DNA from: Actinoplanes sp. DH11
Lineage (GTDB): Bacteria > Actinomycetota > Actinomycetes > Mycobacteriales > Micromonosporaceae
Length of the DNA: 64,000 nt
NCBI RefSeq assembly: GCF_020873875.1
Contig: NZ_JAHWGU010000015.1
Location: forward strand, 1 to 64,000
Direction of reading: 5' to 3'
A program made the position numbers and the translations under genes. Positions within the stretch are counted from its first letter, which is position 1, and the number at the start of each line of letters is the position of its first letter. The notes beneath the pieces are model-generated. The model saw only the letters and a list, made by a program, of their open reading frames with translations. It was not told the origin of the DNA and ran no database searches. Positions 43,429 to 51,096 of the stretch are shown piece after piece.

Positions 43429-43793
43429 TCGGTCTCCTCCTGGGATGTGGCGCCGCGTGCCGCGTCGAGACGCCGCCGGCGCCGGCCGCGGGCCACTTCG
43501 GTCGCCATGGCGGACAGGTGCGGCGCCCAGAACCGCCGGAAGGGCGCCAGCCACTCGTCGACCTCGCGCAGGGCGGTGTCGTCGACGGCGTAGAGGCGGC
43601 GGGCGCCGTCCGGCCGTACGGTGGCGAAGCCGTTGTCCCGCAGCACCTTCAGGTGCTGGGACACGGCGGGCTGGCTGATGCCGAACTCCGCACGGATGGT
43701 GGCGGTGACGGCTCCGGAGGTCTGCTCGCCGATGGCGAGCAACTCGAGGATCCGGCGCCGGACCGGGTCACCGAGGACGTCGAACGCATGCAC
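43425..43793 (-). CDS. ArsR-family HTH repressor
   Basis: 122-residue winged-helix regulator: DPVRRRILELLAIGEQTSGAVTATI, recognition helix ISQPAVSQHLKVLRDNGFATVRPDGARRLYAV and a basic C-terminus. The metal-binding ELCVC motif of classic ArsR proteins is absent, so it probably responds to something other than metals. It should bind the palindrome 13-26 bases upstream of its start and control itself and the SRPBCC gene. Confidence 0.92.
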   Translation of the reverse strand: MHAFDVLGDPVRRRILELLAIGEQTSGAVTATIRAEFGISQPAVSQHLKVLRDNGFATVRPDGARRLYAVDDTALREVDEWLAPFRRFWAPHLSAMATEVARGRRRRRLDAARGATSQEETE

Positions 43794-43805
43794 AGGAGAA
43801 GACTA

Positions 43806-43819
43806 CACTTATATAAGTG
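43806..43819. promoter_or_regulatory. Palindromic operator of the ArsR/SRPBCC operon
   Basis: Perfect 14-bp palindrome CACTTATATAAGTG, A+T-rich in a very G+C-rich setting, 13 bases before the repressor start. Its TATATA centre may also be the -10 region, so binding would block RNA polymerase directly. Confidence 0.75.
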
Positions 43820-43851
43820 AAGACTGAATAGAAGAGTGGATCGAAGATGAA

Positions 43852-43885
43852 ACCGGGCGCCGGGCCCTTACCCCCGGCGCCCGGT
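43852..43885 (-). terminator. Terminator of the cellulase gene
   Basis: 13-bp perfect stem (ACCGGGCGCCGGG and complement) with an 8-base loop, six bases beyond the minus-strand cellulase stop. Confidence 0.65.
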
Positions 43886-43891
43886 GGCACA

Positions 43892-45367
43892 TCAGCCGGC
43901 GCGGAGCCGGTTGCGCATCAGCGCGCCCGACTCGGTGAGCGAGCCGGTTCCGGCGAACGAGCCCGCGTTGCAGGTCCCGGGCCGGAGCGCGGCGCTGCCC
44001 TCGCCCGCGTCGGAGAACGTCCAGTTCGCGTAACTGATCTTCAGCCGGTCGAGCAGGTCGAGCCAGGTGTTGGTGCTCGCCACGTCGACCCCGCCGTCAC
44101 CGGTGTAGTCGACCGTGCCGAACTCGGTGACGAACAGCGGGATCGAGGCCGCCGCCCGCTCCACCTCGGCGCGGTAGTTGTCCTTGTGCGACGCCGCGTA
44201 GAAGTGGAACGCGTACATGACGTTCGACGCGCTGACCGGGTTGCTGATGATCTCGGAGGCGTTGCCGCCCTCGGAGACGCCCAGCGAGGACCAGCCGCGG
44301 CTGCCGACCACGACGACCGCGTCCGGGTCGTTCGCGCGGATCACCGGGATGACCTGGTCGGCGTAGTTCTTGATCTGCGCCCAGCTCACGCCGTTCGGCT
44401 CGTTGGCGATCTCGTAGATCACGTTCTTCTTGGCCGCGTGGCGCGCGGACACCTCGCGGAAGAAGGTCTTGGCGCGGTCCAGGTTGTAGTTCGGGTCACC
44501 CGGCGTGAGCGTGTGGAAGTCGATCAGCGCGTACATGCCCCGCGCGGTGGCCTTCTCGACCAGGTCGTTGACCCGGGCGGTGAACCCGCTCGGGTTGGTC
44601 TCGTAGCCGCCCTCCTGGACGTACATCGAGATGCGGAACAGGTCGGCGTTCCACTCGTTCGCGATGACACCGAGCGACGCGTCGGTGTAGCAGCTGGGGA
44701 ACCACTGCAGACCGTGCGTGCTCATGCCCTTCAGCTGGACGACGCCGCCCTGCTCGTTGCAGAGCTTCGTGCCGCAGACGCGCAGCTGGCCGTTGATCGC
44801 GACGGGCGTGCCGCCGGTCGGCGCGGACGACGACGCACTCGGCGACGCGCTCGTGCTCCGGGACGGCGACACGCTGGGCGAGGCAGAGGCGGATGCGGAT
44901 GCGGAGGCGGAGGCGGAGGCGCTGGGTGAGGCGGTCGCGCTGGGGGACGAGGTCGCGGGCGACGAGGGTACGGTCGTGCCCGTACACGCCTTCCCGTTGA
45001 CCAGGCAGCCGGTCGGGCGTCCGGACCCGTTGGCGATGAAGCCGAAGCTCGCCGCCGCGCCGGCCGCGATCGACGCGTTCCAGCCGGCCGGCGTGAAGCT
45101 GTAGGTGTTGCCGGACGCGCTCATCGTCGCGTTCCAGGCCTGGCCGATCGTCGTTCCGGCCGGTAGCGTCAGCTCGACCTTCCAGGTGTTGATCGTGGAC
45201 GACGTGTCGTTGCTGACCGTCACCTGGCCCTGGTAGCCGTTGTTCCAGGAGTTCGTGACCGTGAAGGTCGCGGTCTCCGCGCCGGCCGGCAACGCGAAGA
45301 ACGCGGTTGCCGTCGCGGCGGTCACGGCGAGTGCCGTGGCCAGGATGACTTTCGCTCTGCGTTTCAC
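43892..45367 (-). CDS. Secreted GH5 cellulase with CBM2
   Basis: 491 residues. A Sec signal peptide (KRRAKVILATALAVTAATATAFFALPAGA) is followed by a family 2 cellulose-binding module (about 30-130, WNNGYQGQVTVSND and W...WNASIAAGAAASFGF), a long Ser/Ala/Pro linker and a glycoside hydrolase family 5 domain. The acid/base Glu lies in YEIANEPNG and the nucleophile Glu in FVTEFGTVDY, both intact. It should hydrolyse internal beta-1,4-glucosidic bonds in cellulose outside the cell. GTG 45367 is preferred: GAGGTG stands six bases upstream, whereas GTG 45376 has no ribosome-binding site. A CebR box lies 35-48 bases upstream. Confidence 0.92.
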   Translation of the reverse strand: MKRRAKVILATALAVTAATATAFFALPAGAETATFTVTNSWNNGYQGQVTVSNDTSSTINTWKVELTLPAGTTIGQAWNATMSASGNTYSFTPAGWNASIAAGAAASFGFIANGSGRPTGCLVNGKACTGTTVPSSPATSSPSATASPSASASASASASASASPSVSPSRSTSASPSASSSAPTGGTPVAINGQLRVCGTKLCNEQGGVVQLKGMSTHGLQWFPSCYTDASLGVIANEWNADLFRISMYVQEGGYETNPSGFTARVNDLVEKATARGMYALIDFHTLTPGDPNYNLDRAKTFFREVSARHAAKKNVIYEIANEPNGVSWAQIKNYADQVIPVIRANDPDAVVVVGSRGWSSLGVSEGGNASEIISNPVSASNVMYAFHFYAASHKDNYRAEVERAAASIPLFVTEFGTVDYTGDGGVDVASTNTWLDLLDRLKISYANWTFSDAGEGSAALRPGTCNAGSFAGTGSLTESGALMRNRLRAG

Positions 45368-45401
45368 TTGCGACACCTCGGGGAGGGGGAGGGGAGAGTT
45401 C

Positions 45402-45415
45402 TGGGAGCGCTCCCA
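45402..45415. promoter_or_regulatory. CebR operator
   Basis: TGGGAGCGCTCCCA, identical to the 14-bp palindrome bound by CebR/CelR, the LacI-type repressor released by cellobiose or cello-oligosaccharides in Streptomyces and Thermobifida. It is 35 bases upstream of the cellulase start. No cebR-like gene is in the window, so the repressor acts in trans. Confidence 0.93.
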
Positions 45416-46009
45416 GGGGCTCCGACTCTAACCCGGTCATCGAGGCGTGTAAAACGCGGCTCGTCCACCCGGCGCGACCGGCGCCGATCCGCGAGTTGCC
45501 CGCCACCCACCCGGGCGCTCACCTCCGTCCGGAAGCCCACCGGCGACAGTGCGAGGAAGGGCCCCGCCCGGCCCCCTCTGGCGGGAGGAGGCTCCGGTGG
45601 GCGGGACCCTTCGTGCCGGCCGGTGTTGCTGGGGACAAGTCCGGCCGGCGTCTCTGCGGGGACAGTGGCCAGGCCGCCCCCGATGGTTGCCCGATGTGAC
45701 GGGCGTCTCAGCGTCCGCTCATGCTGCCCCGGGTGGCCGGCGCCGGCTCGGCCGGGACGCCGCTGATCAGAGTCGCGTCTCATTGATGTCGCCGGCGACG
45801 GCGCCGATCGCCGCGTGCGACGTCGCGCGGGGCCGCCGGTCGTCACAGTCCCTGTGAGGCCCCGGTCGTCACCGTCCTTGTAGGGCCCGGTCGTCACCGT
45901 TCCTGTGGGGCGCCGGTCGTCACCGTTCCTGTGGGGCCCGGTCGTCATCGTCCCTGTGGGACACTCGGCGTTCGACCGCTTTCGATCGCTTCGCGAGGGG
46001 CTGGCGCCG
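45416..46009. other. Gene-free gap of about 590 bp
   Basis: Between the cellulase operator and the small membrane-protein gene. The left part (45430-45830) shows no gene or structure I can support. The right part holds the five-copy 25-bp direct repeat. Confidence 0.5.
45836..45962. repeat. 25-bp direct repeat, five copies
   Basis: Five copies of a 25-bp unit (CCGGTCGTCACCGTTCCTG followed by TGGGGC, with small variations) start at 45836, 45862, 45887, 45913 and 45938, spaced 25 or 26 bases. The array lies 47 bases before the start of the membrane-protein gene and could be a binding array or simple tandem duplication. Confidence 0.88.
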
Positions 46010-46378
46010 GTGACCGTTCCTGCTGCTCGCCCGGCTCCCGGCCGCCTGGCCGCGGCCCTCGGTGCCGGCGGCGTCGCCGTGCACCTCGGGCTCGCCGGGG
46101 AACACGCCGGGCACGCGCCCGCGGTCCTGGCCGGGCTGGCCGTGCTGGCGCTTGTCTGCCTGCCGTGCGGGCTCCAGCTCTGGCGGCGGCCCACCGATCG
46201 GGCGGCCTGGGTGAGCCTGCTCGCGCTCAGCGGCCTGATGATGCTGCTGCACCTGGGCATGCGGCCGCAGGGCGCGATGCTCGTGGCCGTTCTCGCGGTG
46301 CCGGTGGCTCAGCTGCTGCTGGGTGCGGCGATGCTGCTCAGGCGGGCACCGGCCGCACCCGGTCGGTCGCCAGCTTGA
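46010..46378 (+). CDS. Small membrane protein, unknown function
   Basis: 122 residues with four hydrophobic helices (GRLAAALGAGGVAVHLGL, AVLAGLAVLALVCLPC, WVSLLALSGLMMLLHLGM, AMLVAVLAVPVAQLLLG). No family is recognised with certainty. The GTG at 46010 is chosen because GAGGGG is upstream and hydrophobic sequence starts soon after; earlier starts would translate the 25-bp repeats. The 3' end overlaps the convergent LysE gene by 41 bases. Confidence 0.6.
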   Translation: MTVPAARPAPGRLAAALGAGGVAVHLGLAGEHAGHAPAVLAGLAVLALVCLPCGLQLWRRPTDRAAWVSLLALSGLMMLLHLGMRPQGAMLVAVLAVPVAQLLLGAAMLLRRAPAAPGRSPA

Positions 46379-46982
46379 CGGCCATCACCCCGAGGACCGT
46401 GCCCATCAGGTAACGCTGGGCCCGCAACCACGCCGGCCGCCGGGCCAGGAACACCGCGATCGTCCCGGCCGCGAGCACGATCGCCAGGTTCACCGCCATG
46501 CTGACGGCCAGTTGCACCCCGCCCAGCACGAAGCCCTGCACCATCACGTGACCGGCGTCGGGCCGGACGAACTGCGGGATCAGCGACAGGTACATCACGG
46601 CGGCCTTCGGGTTCAGCAGGTTCGTGAACAGCCCCATCAGGAAGAGCCGGCCCGCCGGGTCGGGGTCGAGCGGCCGAGCCTCGAAGACCGAGGTGCCGCC
46701 CGGGCGCAGCACCTGGAAGGCGAGCCACCCCAGGTACGCCGCCCCGGCCAGCTTGATCCCGAGGTAGAGCTGGGGCACCGCCGCGAACAGCACGGAGAGG
46801 CCCAGGTTCGTCGCGGTCAGGTAGATCAGGAAGCCGAGCGCCACCCCCGCCAGCGAGACGATGCCGGCCCGGCGGCCCTGGGTGATGCTCCGCGACACCA
46901 GGTACATCATGTTCGGTCCCGGCGTGAGAACCATGCCGAGGGCGACGGCGGAAACGGCGAGAACCGACGAGAGCGTGACCAC
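46338..46982 (-). CDS. LysE/RhtB-family exporter
   Basis: 214-residue membrane protein with six predicted helices and the LysE signature near the start (GMVLTPGPNMMYLVSRSITQGRRAG), a G-F-L conserved helix and LLNPKAAVMYLSLIPQF. The family exports amino acids or small cations by proton antiport; the substrate is unknown. GTG 46982 (VVTLSSVLAV) is taken as start because a longer start at 47030 adds Gly-rich unconserved sequence; ribosome-binding evidence is weak. Confidence 0.88.
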   Translation of the reverse strand: MVTLSSVLAVSAVALGMVLTPGPNMMYLVSRSITQGRRAGIVSLAGVALGFLIYLTATNLGLSVLFAAVPQLYLGIKLAGAAYLGWLAFQVLRPGGTSVFEARPLDPDPAGRLFLMGLFTNLLNPKAAVMYLSLIPQFVRPDAGHVMVQGFVLGGVQLAVSMAVNLAIVLAAGTIAVFLARRPAWLRAQRYLMGTVLGVMAVKLATDRVRPVPA

Positions 46983-47057
46983 ACCGCCACCCTGCCCGCC
47001 GTGGCCGCCGGCCCGCGACGACCAATCCACGGGTCGTGGCCTGCGAGCAACCGGGTG

Positions 47058-47615
47058 TCAGGTCCGCCCGCGCCGGCCGCGGCGCACCCCGTGCGGCTCC
47101 GGCATCGGCGCCACCAGGTCGTCCGGCCACACCGCGCGCAGGCTGCCGTGCGCCTCCCACTCCACCGCCATCGCGGTCAGCGCGTCCGCCGCCGCGGCCG
47201 CCTGCTCCTCGCTCCAGGGACAGCCGCTGCCGTCGTAGGAGACCCACGCCTCGCGCACCAGCGCCGGCACCCGGTAGGTGTCGTCCTGCTCCACCGCCCG
47301 GTGCACCACGCCGGCCACCACCTCGGCCATCGTGAGGTCACGCTTGTGAGCGTCCAGCAGCAGCCTGCTGCGCTGGGCCGCGTCGTGCCGTGGCCGGCCG
47401 GAGACCAGCCGCATGTTGCCGAAGACGGCGCCGGCCGCGATGGTGCCGAAAACCCCGGCCGGCATGCCGAGGGCGCGTTCGGTGGCGAAGTGGGCGAGGT
47501 CGTGGGGCACCCGGTGCTTGCGGTCGTAACCGGGCAGTTGCAGGACCACGCCGTCACCGCGGTGCACCGTGGCGATCGTCGAACCCGTACCACTGCGCGC
47601 GAACAAGACCAACAT
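47058..47615 (-). CDS. Conserved hypothetical protein
   Basis: 185 residues, soluble, not assigned to a named family. It starts MLVLFARSGTGSTIATVHRGDG, has a segment KHRVPHDLAHFATERALGMPAGVFG with an HDLAHFATE motif reminiscent of a metal or heme contact but unproven, and an acidic helical middle ending EPHGVRRGRRGRT. Codon usage is normal for this genome, so it is a real gene. Upstream neighbour of the LysE gene, 75 bases before it on the same strand. Confidence 0.7.
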   Translation of the reverse strand: MLVLFARSGTGSTIATVHRGDGVVLQLPGYDRKHRVPHDLAHFATERALGMPAGVFGTIAAGAVFGNMRLVSGRPRHDAAQRSRLLLDAHKRDLTMAEVVAGVVHRAVEQDDTYRVPALVREAWVSYDGSGCPWSEEQAAAAADALTAMAVEWEAHGSLRAVWPDDLVAPMPEPHGVRRGRRGRT

Positions 47616-48189
47616 GGCGTCATGGTGTCATCGGTCGCACCCGCCGGTCATCGCCCGGAAGTGACTATTGCGTCCCTCGCCGATTTCCGCTCCGCCGCCG
47701 GTGCCTGCCCGCGCCAGCCCGTCGGCCCGCGTCAGCCTGCCTGCCAGGGCCCCGCCCCTGCGGCCTCACAGGGAGGGGGACCCCGCGCGCGCCCTCCGGC
47801 CCAGGTGACGCGGACGCGCCGCCAGGCCGACATGTTGATCTGCTAGCGCTACGAAATCGCTGTGATCAAGGGGTGGAAACCGCGATATCGCACCGCCAGC
47901 AGATCAACATCGCCCCCGGACCCACCGCAGCGAATCGCGCCCGGGCATCCACCGACCACAGGGAAGCCGAACTCAGAAAACACATCCGCCTCGCTCCGCC
48001 GCCACGTCGACATACCGCACCACGCGTACCGCACTCCGCCGCCGCCGCCTGCCTATCAGCACGAACCGACAGAAGAACGTGCTCCGGAACGGTTGACGGG
48101 ACTCAAAGGGACACCCCGCCCCAGGCCGGCATCTCGGCCATTCCGGATGCCCGCGAAGATCGGCAGCACATGCCTAAGGTCGGATCATC
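47616..48189. other. Gene-free 574-bp gap
   Basis: Contains the third 73-bp hairpin element. The rest is unremarkable high-G+C sequence; the divergent promoters of the hypothetical gene and the FUSC gene must be at its two ends. Confidence 0.55.
47835..47907. repeat. 73-bp hairpin element, copy 3 (diverged)
   Basis: Arms 47835-47860 and 47882-47907 pair with four mismatches in 26; the 21-base loop TGTGATCAAGGGG... matches copy 1 in orientation. The outer ten bases of both arms (TTGATCTGCT; right arm ending AGCAGATCAA) are unchanged. Confidence 0.9.
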
Positions 48190-49326
48190 ATGGAGATCTC
48201 GCGTAGGGACGCGCCGGCGGCGTTGCGTGCCGGCGTCAGCGTCGCCCTCCCGCTGCTGGTCGTGCTGCTGATCGACCGGCCGCACCTGTCGATGTACGCC
48301 GCGTTCGGCGCCTTCACCTCCCTCTACGGCCGCACCCGCGCCGGTCGCGCCCGCCTGGCCATGCAGTCCGCCGCCGCGGTCGCCCTGGTCACGGCGGTGG
48401 CGACGGGCGTGCTGGTCAGCCTCCTGGACGTGCGGACCTGGGTCGCCGTACTGGTGGCCGCGGTCATCGCCGGCGTGGGCAACGCCGTGTCGTTCCTCGC
48501 CGGATGGCATCCGCCGGGCGCGTTGTTCCTGGTCTTCGCGTTCGGCGCGGTCGCCTCGGTGCCGCACCGCCTCGCCGACGTGCTGCCGGCGGTGACGGTG
48601 GCCGCCGCGAGCGCCGCCTTCTCGCTGCTGATCGGCGCCGCGTCAGCGGTGTTCCGGGCCGCGCGGCGGGCGGCCGGCCGTGCGGGTGCGGCGACAGGCC
48701 AGGCGGGTGCGGCGGCCGGCGGTGAGCGTGCGGCGACAGGTCAGGCGGGCGGTGGGGGTGCGGCGACAGGCCAGGCGGGTGCGGCGGCCGGCGGTGGGGG
48801 TGCGGCGGCGGACGCGGCATCGGCGGCGGATCCGGGCGTACGACCGGAGCTGCGTCAAGCCCTCCCCGACGCGGCCGCCAGCGCCGCCGCGGCCCTGGTC
48901 GCGGGTACGGTGGCGACGGGCCTCGGCATCGGGCACCCGTACTGGGCGACCGTCGCGGCGGTGGCCCCGCTGGCCGCGCGTGGCCGGTCCGCCCAGCTGA
49001 CCCGGGCCGCGCACCGCATCGCCGGCACCCTCGGCGGCCTGGTCCTGGCGGCGCTGGTGCTGGCGCCCGGCTTCGGTCCCTACCCGGCGGTCGCGATCCT
49101 CGCCGTGCTGCAGGTGACCGCGGAGCTGCTGGTCGGCCGCAACTACGGGCTCGCGATGCTCTTCATCACGCCGCTGGCCTTGCTGATGAACCAGGTGGCC
49201 GCCCCGCGCCCGATGGCCGGCCTGCTCGCCGACCGCGGCTTGGAGACGGTGATCGGCGGCGCGGTGGCCTGCGCCGTGATCGTGATGGCTCACCGGGCGC
49301 GGCGGCCCCGGCCGGCACCGCTCTGA
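48190..49326 (+). CDS. FUSC-family membrane protein
   Basis: 378 residues with two blocks of membrane helices (residues 12-155 and 235-370) in the FUSC/aromatic-acid-exporter pattern, each ending in a conserved segment (MYAAFGAFTSLYGRTRAGRA; ATVAAVAPLAARGRSAQLTRAAHRIAGTLGG). Between them is a cytoplasmic linker made of low-complexity Gly/Ala repeats (TGQAGAAAGG) from duplicated DNA at 48680-48815. Relatives are thought to be export pores for weak acids; function here is unknown. ATG 48190, monocistronic. Confidence 0.85.
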   Translation: MEISRRDAPAALRAGVSVALPLLVVLLIDRPHLSMYAAFGAFTSLYGRTRAGRARLAMQSAAAVALVTAVATGVLVSLLDVRTWVAVLVAAVIAGVGNAVSFLAGWHPPGALFLVFAFGAVASVPHRLADVLPAVTVAAASAAFSLLIGAASAVFRAARRAAGRAGAATGQAGAAAGGERAATGQAGGGGAATGQAGAAAGGGGAAADAASAADPGVRPELRQALPDAAASAAAALVAGTVATGLGIGHPYWATVAAVAPLAARGRSAQLTRAAHRIAGTLGGLVLAALVLAPGFGPYPAVAILAVLQVTAELLVGRNYGLAMLFITPLALLMNQVAAPRPMAGLLADRGLETVIGGAVACAVIVMAHRARRPRPAPL

Positions 49327-49335
49327 AAGACGAGT

Positions 49336-49366
49336 GTGGGGCGCCGTCGTGGCGACGGCGCCCCAC
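49336..49366. terminator. Bidirectional terminator hairpin
   Basis: 14-bp perfect stem (GTGGGGCGCCGTCG and complement) with a 3-base loop, lying between the convergent FUSC and M28 peptidase genes; it can serve both. Confidence 0.8.
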
Positions 49367-49382
49367 GAAAAGGGCAGAAACC

Positions 49383-50918
49383 TCAGCTGGCGGGGTGTCC
49401 GTGCGCCCCGCCGCCGGCGGCCGCACCGGAGCCGGCGCCGGCCGGGACCGCCGGGCTGGCCAGCGGGCCCTTGAGCCGTCCGACCGTCCAGACGGCGTGC
49501 GCGGCGGCGTCACCCAGTTCGCTCAGCGCCCGGTTGCTGATGTTGGAGATGTCGTCACAGGCCTGGTGGTAGCACGGGTCGTACGCCTCACCGGCCGTAC
49601 CCCCGTACTCCTGCGCCTGCTCCTCGGTCTTCACGCCCTCCGCGCCGCTGAACAGGCCGCCGGCCGGGATGCCGACCGCGATGAACGGCCCGTAGTCGGA
49701 GCGCCCGTCGAACGCCGTCGGGTCGCTGGCGAGGCCCTGCGAGGTGAAGTAGTCGGTGAAGACCGACTCGATCTCGCCGGACCCGGCCGGACCGGCGGTG
49801 CCGGTGTCGGAGCCGTCACCGTCGTAGACGAACCGCACGTAGTTCGGCGAGCCCACCATGTCGAAGTTCAGGTTCGCGTAGATGGTGGCCCGCTGCGCCT
49901 CGGTCAGGTTGGCGACGTAGTGCTCGGAGCCGAGCAGCCCGGCCTCCTCGGCGCCCCAGAACGCGAACCGCAGCTTCTGGTTGGTCTTCACTTTCAGCTT
50001 GGACACCTGCTCGGCGATCTCCAGGATGGTGGCCGAGCCGCTGCCGTTGTCGTTGATGCCCGGGCCCTCGACGACCGAGTCGAGGTGCGCGCCGACGACG
50101 AGCACCCGGTTCGGGTCACCGCCCCGGCTGTCCGCGATGATGTTGCTGGTCACCGCTTCCGGGTCGATGAACGTGCTGGTCTGCACGCGCAGCGTCACCA
50201 CGCCGGCCGCGGCGGCGGCGGCCAGCGCGCTGCCGTCGGCGAAGCTGAGCGCGACGACCGGCAGGTCGAACGGCCCGCCCAGGGTGCCGGCGGCCAGGTC
50301 CTGCCGGCCCGGCTGGCCCTCGTTGAAGATGATCACCGCGTCGTACCCGGCGGCCTTCGCGTTCGTCGCCTTGACGATGAAGTCGCAGCCGCCGCGCTGG
50401 ACCAGCGCGATCTGCGGCGCGGTCGCGGACGCCGGCGCGAAGTCGGTGGCCGCGCAGCCCGCGGTCGAGCTGGGCTCCGGGGTGGGCGGCAGCACGTTGT
50501 TCAGCGCCGGCACCACCTGGCCGGTGACGTCACCGCTGCCGGAGAAGTCGTAGGTGTCGGTCTCGTACGCCGCACCGGCGGGGGAGACCCGGGTGAGCTG
50601 GGCGGGCGCCAGCTCCTCGTAGAACGGGAAGACGAATTTCTGCTCGGTGACCCGGTAACCGGCCCGCTGCAGCGTCTTCTTCACGTAGGCCGCGCTCGCG
50701 GCGTAGCCGGGCGTGCCGGACGCCCGGTTGTCGTCGTTGCGGTCGGCGATCTTCTGGAACGCCTTCAGGTGGTCCCGGACGCCGGAGACGGTGACCGCCT
50801 CGCGCAGCCGCTTCGAGCTCTCCGGGTGGTGGCCGTGGCCGCCGCCACCGGCGGTCGCCGGTGCCGCGGCAAGGGTGACCATCAGTGTCGCGATGGCGGG
50901 GATGGCAAGTTTGCGCAA
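49383..50918 (-). CDS. Secreted M28-family zinc aminopeptidase with PA domain
   Basis: 511 residues. A signal peptide (RKLAIPAIATLMVTLAAAPATA) is followed by a helical N-terminal part, a protease-associated domain (about 130-250, with paired Cys in STAGCAATDF and RGGCDF) and an M28 peptidase domain. Zinc ligands and catalytic residues are visible: His-Asp in VGAHLDSV, Asp in NDNGSGSA, Glu-Glu in GAEEAGLLGS, Asp in NFDMVGSPN and the final His in CYHQACDD. It should remove N-terminal residues outside the cell. The start is TTG 50918, since GGAGGAGA stands six bases before it; the upstream GTT at the family start position cannot initiate. Divergent from the AAA gene. Confidence 0.9.
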   Translation of the reverse strand: MRKLAIPAIATLMVTLAAAPATAGGGGHGHHPESSKRLREAVTVSGVRDHLKAFQKIADRNDDNRASGTPGYAASAAYVKKTLQRAGYRVTEQKFVFPFYEELAPAQLTRVSPAGAAYETDTYDFSGSGDVTGQVVPALNNVLPPTPEPSSTAGCAATDFAPASATAPQIALVQRGGCDFIVKATNAKAAGYDAVIIFNEGQPGRQDLAAGTLGGPFDLPVVALSFADGSALAAAAAAGVVTLRVQTSTFIDPEAVTSNIIADSRGGDPNRVLVVGAHLDSVVEGPGINDNGSGSATILEIAEQVSKLKVKTNQKLRFAFWGAEEAGLLGSEHYVANLTEAQRATIYANLNFDMVGSPNYVRFVYDGDGSDTGTAGPAGSGEIESVFTDYFTSQGLASDPTAFDGRSDYGPFIAVGIPAGGLFSGAEGVKTEEQAQEYGGTAGEAYDPCYHQACDDISNISNRALSELGDAAAHAVWTVGRLKGPLASPAVPAGAGSGAAAGGGAHGHPAS

Positions 50919-51096
50919 CGAAACTCTCCTCCGTGCGACGGTCGCGATCCGCCGCCGGGAGCCGGCGCGAACCCGCGACATCGAGGGTTGTCAGCGTGGC
51001 TGAGATTAACCCGCTTGGATCCCTTCCGGAAGCGGAACGTCGCCGCTTGTGCACAGCCGTGTCACTCTGGGAGGAGTCGAGACCTCGGAGGACGGC

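Noticed and set aside
45836..45962. Five 25-bp repeats as a CRISPR array
   Set aside because: Repeats are directly adjacent without unique spacers and no cas gene is present.
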